Positions 23,881 through 32,253 of a stretch of 32,253 nt of DNA are shown in pieces. The translations under genes were made by a program, and so were the position numbers. The stretch comes from Emcibacter sp. (GTDB lineage Bacteria; Pseudomonadota; Alphaproteobacteria; Sphingomonadales; Emcibacteraceae): the NCBI GenBank assembly GCA_021647465.1, contig JAKIUQ010000021.1, positions 1-32,253 of the forward strand. Direction: 5' to 3'. Numbering within the stretch: the stretch's first letter is position 1; each line of letters opens with the position of its first letter. The notes beneath the pieces were generated by a model that saw nothing but the letters and a program-made list of their open reading frames with translations, ran no database searches and was not told the origin of the DNA.

Positions 23881-25383
23881 TTAGGGTTTTTTACGTATTT
23901 CCTGAAGAAAAGAAATTTGCGCAGGCGTGTCTTCCTGAGTATTATCCGTGAGTGAGGTTGGATATTCGCCGGTGAAGCAGGCATCACAAAATTGGGGTGA
24001 CCCATTGTCTCTATCTTTATTGCATACCGCGCGGTAAAGACCATCAATGGAAATAAACTTCAAACTGTCAGCTCCGATGTATTTCGTCATTTCTTCTATG
24101 GTCATATTGGACGCCAGCAATTTGTCTTTTTGCGGTGTGTCGACGCCATAATAACAAGGATCTGTGGTCGGCGGACTGGCAATACGTAAATGGACTTCCT
24201 TGGCCCCTGCCTGACGAACCATATCAACGATTTTAGTGGATGTGGTGCCGCGCACGATACTGTCATCAACAAGGACAACTATCTTGCCCTCAAGCTCACC
24301 TCGGTTGGCATTATGCTTTAATTTAACCCCAAGATGGCGAATTTGGTCAGAAGGTTCGATGAACGTGCGGCCCACATAATGATTGCGGATAATGCCAAGT
24401 TCGAAAGGAATCTTGGCTTCCTGAGCATAACCAATGGCCGCCGGCGTTCCGGAATCCGGTACGGGAACCACCAAGTCGGCTTTAATGTTGGATTCTTTCG
24501 CCAGCTCCTTGCCGATATTCTTGCGGACTTTATAGACACTTGTGCCGTTCGTAAGGCTGTCGGGCCTTGAGAAATAAACATGCTCAAACAGGCAGGACCG
24601 TGGTTTTTGTAGGGGAAAGGGTTTCACGGAACTAATGCCATCGCCATTGATGGTGACGACTTCGCCCGGTTCGACATCACGAATAAATTCCGCACCAATG
24701 ATGTCCAAAGCGCAGGTTTCCGATGCAAAAATATAGCTGCTGTCGGATAATTTTCCCAATACCAAAGGCCGCACGCCAAGGGGATCCCGGGCGCCAATCA
24801 GGCTGTCTTTGCTTAGCGCCACAATGGCAAAGGCCCCTTCGATCCGCCTCAACGTATCAATGAAACGATCTTTCAGCGCCAGATAGGTGCTGGTTGCCAC
24901 AAGATGCATGATGACTTCGGAATCAGATGTAGATTGAAAAATAGCCCCCTTGCTGACCAGCAATTGTCGAAGGGTGAGGGCGTTTGTTAAATTGCCGTTA
25001 TGGGCGACGGCGAAGCCGCCGTTGGCTAAATCAGCGAATAAAGGCTGGATATTGCGAAGGCCCGCGCCGCCAGCCGTGGAATAGCGCACATGGCCAATGG
25101 CACTGTCCCCGGGAAGTGATTCTATAACCGGCTGCGCATTAAAGTTATCCGCAACATGGCCTAATGACTTATGGGAATGGAATTGTTCCTTGTGGCAGGA
25201 TACGACACCTGCGGCTTCTTGCCCCCTATGTTGAAGGGCATGAAGGCCAAGCACCGTATGAGCCGCAGACTCGGCATGATTGCATATGCCGAATACCCCG
25301 CATTCATCATGAAATTTATCTTCAGAAAACAAATGCGGGACGAAAGGGGGCAAGGCAAGCGGCGGGCGATTTTGATCTGTCAT
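23881..25383 (-). CDS. purF: Amidophosphoribosyltransferase (PurF)
   Basis: PurF catalyses the first committed step of purine synthesis, from PRPP and glutamine to phosphoribosylamine. The 500-residue protein has a 27-residue propeptide before the catalytic Cys (C28 in DECGVFGIC), so it needs processing to expose it. The Ntn glutaminase domain is followed by a phosphoribosyltransferase domain with VVLVDDSIVRGTT. Cysteines in SCLFEHVYFSRPDS, DPCYYGVDT and CDACFTGEYPT match the [4Fe-4S] ligands of the Bacillus-type enzyme, so this is the iron-sulfur, propeptide-bearing class. cvpA lies 67 bp upstream, the widespread cvpA-purF pair. Confidence 0.96.
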   Translation of the reverse strand: MTDQNRPPLALPPFVPHLFSEDKFHDECGVFGICNHAESAAHTVLGLHALQHRGQEAAGVVSCHKEQFHSHKSLGHVADNFNAQPVIESLPGDSAIGHVRYSTAGGAGLRNIQPLFADLANGGFAVAHNGNLTNALTLRQLLVSKGAIFQSTSDSEVIMHLVATSTYLALKDRFIDTLRRIEGAFAIVALSKDSLIGARDPLGVRPLVLGKLSDSSYIFASETCALDIIGAEFIRDVEPGEVVTINGDGISSVKPFPLQKPRSCLFEHVYFSRPDSLTNGTSVYKVRKNIGKELAKESNIKADLVVPVPDSGTPAAIGYAQEAKIPFELGIIRNHYVGRTFIEPSDQIRHLGVKLKHNANRGELEGKIVVLVDDSIVRGTTSTKIVDMVRQAGAKEVHLRIASPPTTDPCYYGVDTPQKDKLLASNMTIEEMTKYIGADSLKFISIDGLYRAVCNKDRDNGSPQFCDACFTGEYPTSLTDNTQEDTPAQISFLQEIRKKP

Positions 25384-25450
25384 ATATCAACTCATCAATA
25401 GGGTAACTTTTGGCGTTATATGGTCTATCATAGCAGAAAGAAACCTTTTT

Positions 25451-26131
25451 CTAGCCTTCTGACAATTTCTCGAATAATTTGTCCATTTCTTTTTGATTTT
25501 CCTTTTTATATGTTTCGTCATCCTGATCTTTTTTATCATTTGACGGGAAGGAGGGAATCATTTTCTTCATGCGCTCCAGAGCTTCCAGGTCTTTACGTTT
25601 TTCTTCGAGATCCAGATTGTCAAAATAAGGGTTCATTGCGGAAATCATGCTGGCCCCATATTGGACAAGAGGTCTGGATTTTGCCTCCTGAAACCATGCG
25701 GGATGATTATTACCGGATATGAAGGGGGTCGTGATCATATAAATTGCGCTGATAACAAACATTCCGCTGAATAAACCAAACAGCAGTCCCATGGCACTAT
25801 CAAGCGAACCAATGTCGCTATTTCTAACCATTCTGCCGATCATGCCGGCGATAAATTTCAAAATGAACAGGCTGAGCGCAAACATAACCGCATAGGTTAT
25901 GACAAAGGCGATTAATTCGGGCTGAATAATATTATAGATATGAGGGATGATAACGGGTGCAAAATAACTTGTCACTATAAAAGCGCCGCCCCAAGCCGCA
26001 AGCGTTAAAGCCGACGCGGTAAAGCCCCGAACGTATGAAGCAATACCGAAAATTACCAGAATTATAAGAACCACGACATCCAGTGGATTTACGGTAAATC
26101 CTTGATATAAATCGCTTGTAAGCAAAATCAA
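25451..26131 (-). CDS. cvpA: CvpA family membrane protein
   Basis: The 226-residue protein has a hydrophobic N-terminal two-thirds with about four transmembrane helices (near residues 17-35, 40-62, 74-95 and 108-130), starting NPLDVVVLIILVIFGIASYVRGF, the hallmark of CvpA. The C-terminal third is charged and Lys/Asp/Glu-rich. The family is needed for colicin V production in E. coli and for envelope stress resistance elsewhere; its mechanism is unclear. The start is a TTG at 26131, backed by an AAGGA four bases upstream; no ATG would keep the first helix. It lies 9 bp after radA and upstream of purF. Confidence 0.88.
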   Translation of the reverse strand: MILLTSDLYQGFTVNPLDVVVLIILVIFGIASYVRGFTASALTLAAWGGAFIVTSYFAPVIIPHIYNIIQPELIAFVITYAVMFALSLFILKFIAGMIGRMVRNSDIGSLDSAMGLLFGLFSGMFVISAIYMITTPFISGNNHPAWFQEAKSRPLVQYGASMISAMNPYFDNLDLEEKRKDLEALERMKKMIPSFPSNDKKDQDDETYKKENQKEMDKLFEKLSEG

Positions 26132-26140
26132 TTTTCCTTT

Positions 26141-27517
26141 TTATAATGCGTCTTGGGCAATAAGATCGACTAATTTACTGATCTGGTCAAGTTCGTTAAA
26201 TTTCATGTCTTTACCCTTATGTTTGATATTGGCGGGCAGGTAAGCCTGTATAAAGCCAAGTTTCGCGGATTCTTTGAGCCGCGCACCTGCTTGTGATACG
26301 GGCCTGATCTCGCCGGACAGACTGATTTCACCAAATAAAATGGTCTCTTCCGGTATGGGACGATCGGATAACGAGGATATCAAAGCCGCCGCAACGGCGA
26401 TATCCGCAGCGGGTTCCGTAATACGCAGCCCCCCCGCCACATTAAGATAAATATCATAGGCCCCCAGCCCAAGGCCGCAGCGCGCATCAAGTACGGCGAT
26501 AATCATGGCGAGCCGCCCATTATCCCATCCCACAACAGCCCGCCGGGGCTGACCAAGGGACGAGGGGGCCACAAGGGCCTGTATTTCCACAAGCATAGGC
26601 CGGGACCCTTCCATTCCGGCAAAAATCGCTGATCCGCTGATGTCGCCAGACCTGTTGCCGATGAACAGGGCGGAGGGGTTCGGGACTTCCTGCAGGCCAA
26701 GGTCGCTCATTTCAAAAACGCCAATCTCATCGGTGCCGCCAAAACGATTCTTGACCGCCCGCAGAATTCTGAACTGATGGCCCCTGTCCCCTTCAAAATA
26801 AAGTACGGTATCGACCATATGTTCTAAAACGCGCGGGCCTGCAATTTGACCATCCTTGGTCACATGGCCAACCAAAAAGATGCAGACATTTTTGCGTTTG
26901 GCATATCGGATCAGCTCTTGCGCGCAGGTGCGAACCTGTGTCACGGTTCCGGGCGCGCTATCCACGGTATCGGCATACATGGTCTGGATACTGTCAATGA
27001 CCACCACCTGAAGTCCGGCCTCTTTGTCCAAAGTGGTCAGGATATCACGCAAATTCGTTTCTGCGCCTAATCTGACGGGGCTTTTATGAAGTCCCAGTCT
27101 TTTGGCCCGCATACGCACTTGTGATATGGATTCTTCGCCGGATATATAAACAGTTTTAATATTATTAGAGGCCAGTTTTCCGACGGCCTGCAGTAAAATT
27201 GTGGATTTCCCAATGCCGGGGTCTCCGCCGATCAATATGGCAGAACCGGGGACAAGCCCGCCGCCGCAGGCCCGGTCAAATTCGCCAATATTGGAAATTA
27301 AACGCGGCGGCGGGGCATCTTCCCCCTCAAGGTCGTTTAAAGAAATGATATGACCCTTGTTGCGATTGCTTGACCCCTTGCCCAGTCCTGTTGGATGGCT
27401 GATATCTTTTTCTTCAACAATGCTGTTCCATTCATTGCAGGCCTCACATTGCCCCGCCCATTTACCAGATGTGGCACCGCAGGATTGACAGACAAATATT
27501 TTGCGCTCTTTGGCCAT
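26141..27517 (-). CDS. radA: DNA repair protein RadA
   Basis: RadA (Sms) is a RecA-like motor that helps process recombination intermediates. The 458 residues show an N-terminal C4 zinc finger (C10, C13, C24, C27), a RecA-type ATPase domain with Walker A GGDPGIGKST (97-106) and the RadA-specific KNRFG motif in VKNRFGGTDEIG. A C-terminal Lon-protease-like domain follows, with YLNVAGGLRITEPAADIAVA and EISLSGEIRPV. It lies 18 bp after mlaF and 9 bp before cvpA in the same orientation. Confidence 0.96.
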   Translation of the reverse strand: MAKERKIFVCQSCGATSGKWAGQCEACNEWNSIVEEKDISHPTGLGKGSSNRNKGHIISLNDLEGEDAPPPRLISNIGEFDRACGGGLVPGSAILIGGDPGIGKSTILLQAVGKLASNNIKTVYISGEESISQVRMRAKRLGLHKSPVRLGAETNLRDILTTLDKEAGLQVVVIDSIQTMYADTVDSAPGTVTQVRTCAQELIRYAKRKNVCIFLVGHVTKDGQIAGPRVLEHMVDTVLYFEGDRGHQFRILRAVKNRFGGTDEIGVFEMSDLGLQEVPNPSALFIGNRSGDISGSAIFAGMEGSRPMLVEIQALVAPSSLGQPRRAVVGWDNGRLAMIIAVLDARCGLGLGAYDIYLNVAGGLRITEPAADIAVAAALISSLSDRPIPEETILFGEISLSGEIRPVSQAGARLKESAKLGFIQAYLPANIKHKGKDMKFNELDQISKLVDLIAQDAL

Positions 27518-27535
27518 AAAATATACTTTCGGCAG

Positions 27536-28312
27536 TTATGTCTTTAGGACTTCCATCTGTATAGGGCCTTCGGCCCTGCCGTGGATGAATTGTTCTACGT
27601 AGGCATTATCACTGTTGTCGATGTCATTTCGCGGGCCTGACCAGATGATATTACCCTTATAAATCATCGCGACTTTATCAGCAATTTTGCGTACGCTGGA
27701 CATGTCATGGGTAATGGTCAGGGCCGTTGCGCCCATTTCTTTCACGCGCTCTGTGATCAATTCATTGATTACATCGGCCATGATGGGATCAAGGCCGGTT
27801 GTTGGTTCGTCAAAAAATAAAATTTCCGGCTTGCTGGCGATCGCCCGGGCAAGCCCCACCCGTTTTTGCATACCGCCCGACAGCTCCGAAGGGCTTAACA
27901 GGGCTACATCAGGGCTCAGGCCGACACTGCGTAAATTCTCGATGGCGATGTCTTTCGCGTCACGCCGCCTTGTTTTCCCTGAGGCAAGCAGCCCAAAGGT
28001 AACATTTTCCCATACCGGAAGACTGTCGAATAAGGCAGCGCCCTGAAATAACATACCAAATTTTTCTTGTATCCTTTTGCGATCATTTTGGCGCATTCCA
28101 ATGGTTTCTTCGCCGTCAACTTTGATGCTGCCGCTTTCTGGATGTAAAAGTCCTAAAATACATTTTAAGGTAACAGATTTACCGGATCCGGAACCCCCAA
28201 TGATAACCATGGATTCGCCGGGCATAATATCAAGGTCGATGCTATCCAAGACAAGCTTTGGGCCAAATTGTTTATGAAGGCCCTTAAGTCTGATTTTTGG
28301 CGTATCAATCAT
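27536..28312 (-). CDS. mlaF: ABC transporter ATP-binding protein, MlaF type
   Basis: This is the ATPase of an MCE/Mla phospholipid transporter that maintains outer-membrane lipid asymmetry. The 258-residue protein has Walker A GGSGSGKS (39-46), a Q-loop, the ABC signature LSGGMQKR, Walker B EILFFDEP with TTGLDP, and the switch His in TITHDMSS. The LSGGMQKRVGLARA form and the long tail are typical of MlaF/Mkl. Its ATG overlaps the mlaE stop (ATGA), so the two are coupled. No mlaD, mlaC or mlaB follows; radA does. Confidence 0.92.
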   Translation of the reverse strand: MIDTPKIRLKGLHKQFGPKLVLDSIDLDIMPGESMVIIGGSGSGKSVTLKCILGLLHPESGSIKVDGEETIGMRQNDRKRIQEKFGMLFQGAALFDSLPVWENVTFGLLASGKTRRRDAKDIAIENLRSVGLSPDVALLSPSELSGGMQKRVGLARAIASKPEILFFDEPTTGLDPIMADVINELITERVKEMGATALTITHDMSSVRKIADKVAMIYKGNIIWSGPRNDIDNSDNAYVEQFIHGRAEGPIQMEVLKT

Positions 28313-29085
28313 GTTGCGAAAAATATCTCCGTTACGATGTAATTTGATAAAAGAATAAGCATACAGGCAGAAACCACCGCATTGGTGGTGGCAATACCCA
28401 CACCCTGCGCGCCGCCCCGGCTATAATAGCCATGATAACAACCCATAAGGGAGATGAAAAAACCAAAAACAGCGGCCTTGGTAAGGCTGGCATAAATATC
28501 TTTTATTTCCAGGAAGTCCATGGTTAGATCCATGTAATTTCCGGCATTAAACCCCAGTTTTCCGGTGGCAATCAAAAAACCGCCCATGACGCCGATGATA
28601 TCAGCCACAATTACGAGCATGAAAGGCATCATGAGTGTCGTGGCAACGACGCGCGGCGCAATCAGATATTTAAAGGGGTCCGTCGACAGGGTGGACATGG
28701 CGTCAATCTGTTCTGTCACGCGCATGGTGCCAATTTCCGCCGCCATGGAGGCACTGACGCGGCCCGCAACAATCAAACCACAAAGCACAGGTCCCAGTTC
28801 GCGAACAATGCCGATGACAACGATGGTAGGTAAGGCGCTTTCTGCATTAAACCGTGATCCGCCCTCATAAATGTTAAGGGCGAGCGCCGCCCCCGTGAAT
28901 AGCGCGGTCAGCCCGACAACGGGCAGGGAATAATAGCCAATGGTCATCATTTGCTGAATGAGCGAGCGGAAATAAAACGGCGGAGTAACCATATGGGATA
29001 TAGTGGTGGCGGCAAAAATTCCCAGCCGCCCGGCGGCTTGCAGGAAACCGAATGTAATCCGTCCTATGACGGCAAGAAAATTCAT
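28309..29085 (-). CDS. mlaE: ABC transporter permease, MlaE type
   Basis: The 258-residue membrane protein belongs to the MlaE/DUF140 permease family, with five or six hydrophobic segments. Conserved features are LIQQMM.IGYYSLPVVGLTALFTGAALALN, RELGPVL.GLIVAGRVSASMAAEIGTMRVTEQIDA and the late GCYHGY...GAQGVG.ATT block. With MlaF it forms the inner-membrane core of a phospholipid transporter. It starts 8 bp after alr and overlaps mlaF by 4 bp. Confidence 0.93.
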   Translation of the reverse strand: MNFLAVIGRITFGFLQAAGRLGIFAATTISHMVTPPFYFRSLIQQMMTIGYYSLPVVGLTALFTGAALALNIYEGGSRFNAESALPTIVVIGIVRELGPVLCGLIVAGRVSASMAAEIGTMRVTEQIDAMSTLSTDPFKYLIAPRVVATTLMMPFMLVIVADIIGVMGGFLIATGKLGFNAGNYMDLTMDFLEIKDIYASLTKAAVFGFFISLMGCYHGYYSRGGAQGVGIATTNAVVSACMLILLSNYIVTEIFFAT

Positions 29086-29093
29086 TGTTGCCC

Positions 29094-30206
29094 CTAACTG
29101 TTTTTTATATAAATGCGTTGATATCTTTCCCGTACGCCGGTCAGGATTTCATATTGGCTTAAGGTAGAGACTTCCGCCGCCATTTCAAGTGTTATATGCG
29201 GCCCCAGAAGTTCAACGTCACATTCGGGACCAATTTCCTGCGGGTTTACATCCGTGACATCAACCGCAATCATATCCATGGAAACCCGGCCCACAACAGG
29301 GACCTTCACTCCTTTAATATAGGCCCAGCCACAATTGTTGAACATTTGCGAATAACCATCGGCATAACCAATATTTATGGTCGCAATATGGCGCGGCTGC
29401 TTTGCCGTCCAAGTGGCCCCGTAACCGACAGATTGGCCAGCGCCTATGGTTCGAATTTGTAATATTTTCCCAAGGATTTTAAAAGGAATCTTGATGTTCT
29501 TTGGCATTGCCCCTTTTGAAGGATTGCCGCCAAACATTAATAGCCCGGGCCGCACCAGATCAAAATGGTAATCCGGCCCCAGCAGAATGCCGCCGGAATT
29601 TGCAAGGCTGGCCGGAATATCCGGAAAACTTCGGGTGATGGTTTTAAAGTCAGCCAATTGCCGGGCATTCATGGGATCTTCCGGATCGTCAGAGCAGGCG
29701 AGGTGGCTCATAATCAGCGAAATATCAAGCCCTTTTCTTAAATTTATATCATTAATGAACTGAGCGGTTTCTTTCGGACTTAACCCTAACCGATTGATGC
29801 CGGTATCAAAATGTATGGCGCATGCTGGACGGTTTTCAGGGGATATTCTTTGCCATAAAATGACTTGGGCTAAATCATTTAACACAGGCCGAAGATTATG
29901 ACTGATAAAAAAATCTACATGGCTCGAGAAAATACCATTAAGAACATATATAACGGCTTCGGGGAGTATTTGGCGTAATTTTAGGGCCTCGGCAAAATTG
30001 GCCACAAAGAAAATTCGGCAATTGGCCTCATGAAATAAAGCGGGAGCGACATGTTTTATGCCCATACCATAAGCATCTGCTTTGACCAGACCTGCGCATT
30101 CTGTACCGCCTGCGAGCTGGCGGCATATTGTGTAATTATGAATAATGGTGCCTAAATTTATGGTCTGGGTTGCCATATAATCCAGCAAAGAATCCCCGGA
30201 TGCCAT
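29094..30206 (-). CDS. alr: Alanine racemase
   Basis: This PLP enzyme makes D-alanine for peptidoglycan. The 370-residue protein has the PLP lysine K42 in LVKADAYGMG, the TGINRLG strand, the catalytic Tyr region NIGYADGY and GRVSMDMIAVDV. The C-terminal beta domain ends in a QYEILTGV segment. I use the ATG at 30206, whose A is the last base of the dnaB stop (TGATG). A TTG three bases upstream and an ATG at 30176, directly before ATQTINL, are alternatives. The dnaB-alr pair is standard in alphaproteobacteria. Confidence 0.94.
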   Translation of the reverse strand: MASGDSLLDYMATQTINLGTIIHNYTICRQLAGGTECAGLVKADAYGMGIKHVAPALFHEANCRIFFVANFAEALKLRQILPEAVIYVLNGIFSSHVDFFISHNLRPVLNDLAQVILWQRISPENRPACAIHFDTGINRLGLSPKETAQFINDINLRKGLDISLIMSHLACSDDPEDPMNARQLADFKTITRSFPDIPASLANSGGILLGPDYHFDLVRPGLLMFGGNPSKGAMPKNIKIPFKILGKILQIRTIGAGQSVGYGATWTAKQPRHIATINIGYADGYSQMFNNCGWAYIKGVKVPVVGRVSMDMIAVDVTDVNPQEIGPECDVELLGPHITLEMAAEVSTLSQYEILTGVRERYQRIYIKNS

Positions 30207-31753
30207 CAATCATTTCTTTCAGGCAGGCGGTCAGCGGATTCAGCCAAATCAGAAAATTTGGTGATGCTGGCCTCAAATTGTAAATCGATTTTTCCGGTGG
30301 GGCCGTGGCGTTGCTTGGCAATGATAAATTCCGCGAGCCCGAAGAGTTTTTCCCCTTCCTCCAACCAGATAATATGCTCTGGCGTGCCTTCGTCCGGTTG
30401 AACAAGATTGTGATAATATTCGGGCCGATAAACAAAGGTTACCATATCTGCATCCTGCTCAATAGAGCCGGATTCACGCAGGTCAGACAGAAGGGGGCGC
30501 TTGTTGTCCCGTGATTCTACATTCCGGCTAAGCTGCGATAAGGCGAGAACCGGAATTTGCAGTTCTTTTGCGAGACCTTTAAGGCCACGGGTGATTTCGG
30601 AAATTTCCTGCACCCTGTTTTCGGGGCCTTTTTTATTGCGCCCCGCAGCGGTAAGCAACTGAAGATAATCCACGATGACCAGACCCAGACCATGTTGCCG
30701 TTTTAACCGGCGCGCGCGGGTGCGCAGAGCCCCGATGCTGAGCGATGCGGTATCATCAATGAAGAGTGGTAATTCTTCCAGTTCCTGCGCTGTACGGGCA
30801 AGCTGGTTAAATTGTTCCTGATTTAATTTTCCCTGGCGCAAATCCTGTGAAGACAGGGCCGCCTGTTCCGCCAATATGCGTGCCGCGAGCTGATCTGCGG
30901 CCATTTCGAGAGAGAAGAACGCCACAACAGCCCCTTTGCTGTCTTCCGGTGATATGCCCAGAGCCATATCATCACGGTAAGCCTTGGCCGTGTTAAAAGC
31001 GATGTTGGTGGCAAGGGCGGTTTTACCCATGGCCGGCCGGCCGGCAAGTATCATAAGGTCTGATTTATGCAGGCCGCCAATTTTTCTGTTGATGGAGTCA
31101 AAACCGGTTGTTTTTCCCGCCAGCTTCCCGCCTCTTTTAAAGGCCATTTCAATGAGGCTGACTGCGTCAGCAGATGACTTTCCAAAGCTTTTGAAGCCGC
31201 CTTCTATGCTGCCTTGTTCGGCAAGGGAATAAAGGTTTTTTTCAGCTTCTTCAATTAAATCTTGCGCCGTATTATCAACAGTATGGTCATAGGCCCCATT
31301 GACGATGTCTGTCCCCACATTAATCAATTCCCGCTTGATGGCCATTTGCTGAATAATCTGGCCATATTCGGCTGAATTGATAATGGAAACGGCGGCACCC
31401 GCAAGAGAGGCCAAATATTGCGCCCCGCCAACGTCTGCCAAACTGTCTTCATTCTCGAAATAAGGTTTTAGCGTAACGGGGGAGGCAATGAGGCCCTTTT
31501 CAATAAGTTTTTTTGTTGCTGTATAAATTTTCTGGTGCGCAGGGTTTATAAAATGTTCGTCAGTTAAAAAATCCTGTACCCGTTCCATGGCCTCGTTATT
31601 AACCAGAATAGCGCCAAGCAAAGCTTGCTCCGCCTCCAGACTATGGGGGGACTGCCGGAAAGTTGCCGCATCATAAGCCACAACATTACTATCCTGCGCA
31701 ATGTCATCTTGCGTAATAATATCATCAATGGGTATGTCTGGAAAGTCTGTCAT
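30206..31753 (-). CDS. dnaB: Replicative DNA helicase DnaB
   Basis: DnaB is the hexameric helicase that unwinds DNA at the replication fork. The 515-residue protein has the N-terminal primase-interacting domain (about 33-135, SPHSLEAEQALLGAIL), a linker helix, and the RecA-like C-terminal domain. The latter has Walker A GRPAMGKTA (238-246), Walker B LGLVIVDYLQLL, LSQLSRNVE and the DLRESGSIEQDAD motif. There is no intein. It is the first gene of the minus-strand cluster. The upstream gap (31754-31868) holds a weak candidate promoter, TTGGTA (31841-31836), 18 bp, TATGTT (31817-31812). The usual rplI neighbour is missing. Confidence 0.96.
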   Translation of the reverse strand: MTDFPDIPIDDIITQDDIAQDSNVVAYDAATFRQSPHSLEAEQALLGAILVNNEAMERVQDFLTDEHFINPAHQKIYTATKKLIEKGLIASPVTLKPYFENEDSLADVGGAQYLASLAGAAVSIINSAEYGQIIQQMAIKRELINVGTDIVNGAYDHTVDNTAQDLIEEAEKNLYSLAEQGSIEGGFKSFGKSSADAVSLIEMAFKRGGKLAGKTTGFDSINRKIGGLHKSDLMILAGRPAMGKTALATNIAFNTAKAYRDDMALGISPEDSKGAVVAFFSLEMAADQLAARILAEQAALSSQDLRQGKLNQEQFNQLARTAQELEELPLFIDDTASLSIGALRTRARRLKRQHGLGLVIVDYLQLLTAAGRNKKGPENRVQEISEITRGLKGLAKELQIPVLALSQLSRNVESRDNKRPLLSDLRESGSIEQDADMVTFVYRPEYYHNLVQPDEGTPEHIIWLEEGEKLFGLAEFIIAKQRHGPTGKIDLQFEASITKFSDLAESADRLPERND

Positions 31754-31868
31754 ACTATTTTTCGTGTATCCCTTTACGAATCAACTATATCATATTGAAG
31801 CGCGCTTAGAGAAACATAAGTTCTAATAAATTATTTACCAATTGCCACGCTATTGCTGTTGTTCTGCT

Positions 31869-32253
31869 TTATTGTTCTTCAATGTCTTTTCTTTCAATTT
31901 CCTCGACGGTAACCGTTGTTTTTACATTTTTACTATTATATTTTAAAAAATCATTGAGGAAATGTGCCGTGCTGGCGTGTAGATGAAGATTGTGGATGGA
32001 TGAATCCCATGTTAGGTTGGCATGGGTTATACCACCTGCCCCTCCTGACATGACCATAGCCACAGGATTTCTACTGATATGCCTCCCTGGCCTAGCAACA
32101 CGGGTATTAATGACATCAGTGATATGCTGAAGTGGTCCTGATTGTCTGCACAGTTTGGCAGCGAAGTTAAGGTGTATCCTGTTGTCATTTATGCTGCCTG
32201 TTTCTGTTTCACAGGGGATGGGGAATTCCCCATCCCCTGTGCTTTTGAGTAAA
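31869..32253 (-). CDS. Unknown protein, C-terminal part (5' end beyond the window)
   Basis: The minus strand is open from the window edge to a TAA at 31869-31871, about 127 codons without an earlier stop. A GTG or ATG around 32050-32063 would give a shorter 60-64 residue protein, but the frame and protein-like sequence continue upstream, so I read it as the tail of a longer gene. The sequence is mixed alpha/beta in look, with SGGAGGITHANL, several histidines and a charged end VEEIERKDIEEQ; I recognise no family. Codon use (AGA, AGG, GGA, CCA) differs from the neighbouring alphaproteobacterial genes. The next gene downstream is dnaB, 115 bp away. It may belong to a mobile element or to a further foreign segment. 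Confidence 0.4.
   Translation of the reverse strand, partial: LLKSTGDGEFPIPCETETGSINDNRIHLNFAAKLCRQSGPLQHITDVINTRVARPGRHISRNPVAMVMSGGAGGITHANLTWDSSIHNLHLHASTAHFLNDFLKYNSKNVKTTVTVEEIERKDIEEQ
32210..32241. repeat. Perfect 32-nt palindrome
   Basis: The arm CACAGGGGATGGGGAA is followed directly by its exact reverse complement, centred on an EcoRI-like GAATTC. On the plus strand it is followed by CTTTTGAG, so it could be a weak terminator hairpin. On the minus strand it lies within the open frame of the unknown partial gene. It ends 12 bp from the window edge. Confidence 0.85.

Noticed and set aside
3938..31753. Long open frames on the opposite strand or in other frames of parE, ppiD, lpdA, lipA, purF and dnaB
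   Set aside because: They lie wholly within recognised genes, have no family-like sequence, and follow from codon bias of the real frames.
30206..31753. Intein in dnaB
   Set aside because: DnaB is a frequent intein host, but the 515-residue length is normal and the Walker A and later motifs are uninterrupted.
31869..32063. A complete 64-residue small protein
   Set aside because: The same frame stays open and protein-like to the window edge, and the GTG start has no ribosome-binding site, so it is better read as the tail of a longer gene.

Overview
This window reads as an assembled contig made of pieces from at least three genomes. About 90% of it (3452 to about 31.8 kb) is one coherent block from an alphaproteobacterium of moderate GC content. 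Evidence for that assignment is the stand-alone complex I NDUFS4-type subunit, the pyruvate dehydrogenase operon whose E1-beta carries its own lipoyl domain, and the dnaB-alr-mlaE-mlaF-radA-cvpA-purF-SDR and ppiD-trpE / tpiA-secG-pyrG-eno gene orders. I cannot name the genus; a marine Emcibacter-, Kordiimonas- or Rhodospirillales-like lineage is a guess.

Region 1-1410 is very AT-rich. It holds the 5' part of a MutS2-type ATPase and a small membrane protein, both on the minus strand and in Campylobacterota (Sulfurimonas-like) style. Region about 1411-3474 is Bacteroidota-like. It holds the C-terminal end of a membrane cytochrome b and a very large multiheme cytochrome c (19 heme motifs in an 8+8+3 repeat), which has a one-base frameshift and a cut 3' end. 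Both junctions fall at gene edges or inside genes. The second lies in about 20 bp that make sense both as the last heme motif of the cytochrome and as codons of the NDUFS4-like gene, as expected of a microhomology-driven chimera.

The alphaproteobacterial block runs as follows. The truncated complex I accessory subunit is followed by tRNA-Arg(UCU), a transposase scrap and a bidirectional terminator. Next come parE (-), a divergent polysaccharide deacetylase (+) and ppiD-trpE (-). A plus-strand central-metabolism run follows: tpiA, secG, pyrG, eno, an ftsB-like gene, then pdhA-pdhB-pdhC-lpdA-lipA and a COQ10/RatA-type START protein. This run covers lower glycolysis, the pyruvate dehydrogenase complex and synthesis of its lipoyl cofactor. 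A SAM methyltransferase of unknown target ends it. Converging on it is a long minus-strand cluster with mostly overlapping or near-touching genes: dnaB, alr, mlaE, mlaF, radA, cvpA, purF and an SDR oxidoreductase.

Beyond dnaB, where rplI is usually found, the window ends in an open minus-strand frame of unknown product with unfamiliar codon use and a perfect 32-nt palindrome. I see no CRISPR array, prophage, defence island or biosynthetic cluster. The most notable items are the chimeric joins, the repeat-built 19-heme cytochrome and the unexplained right end.
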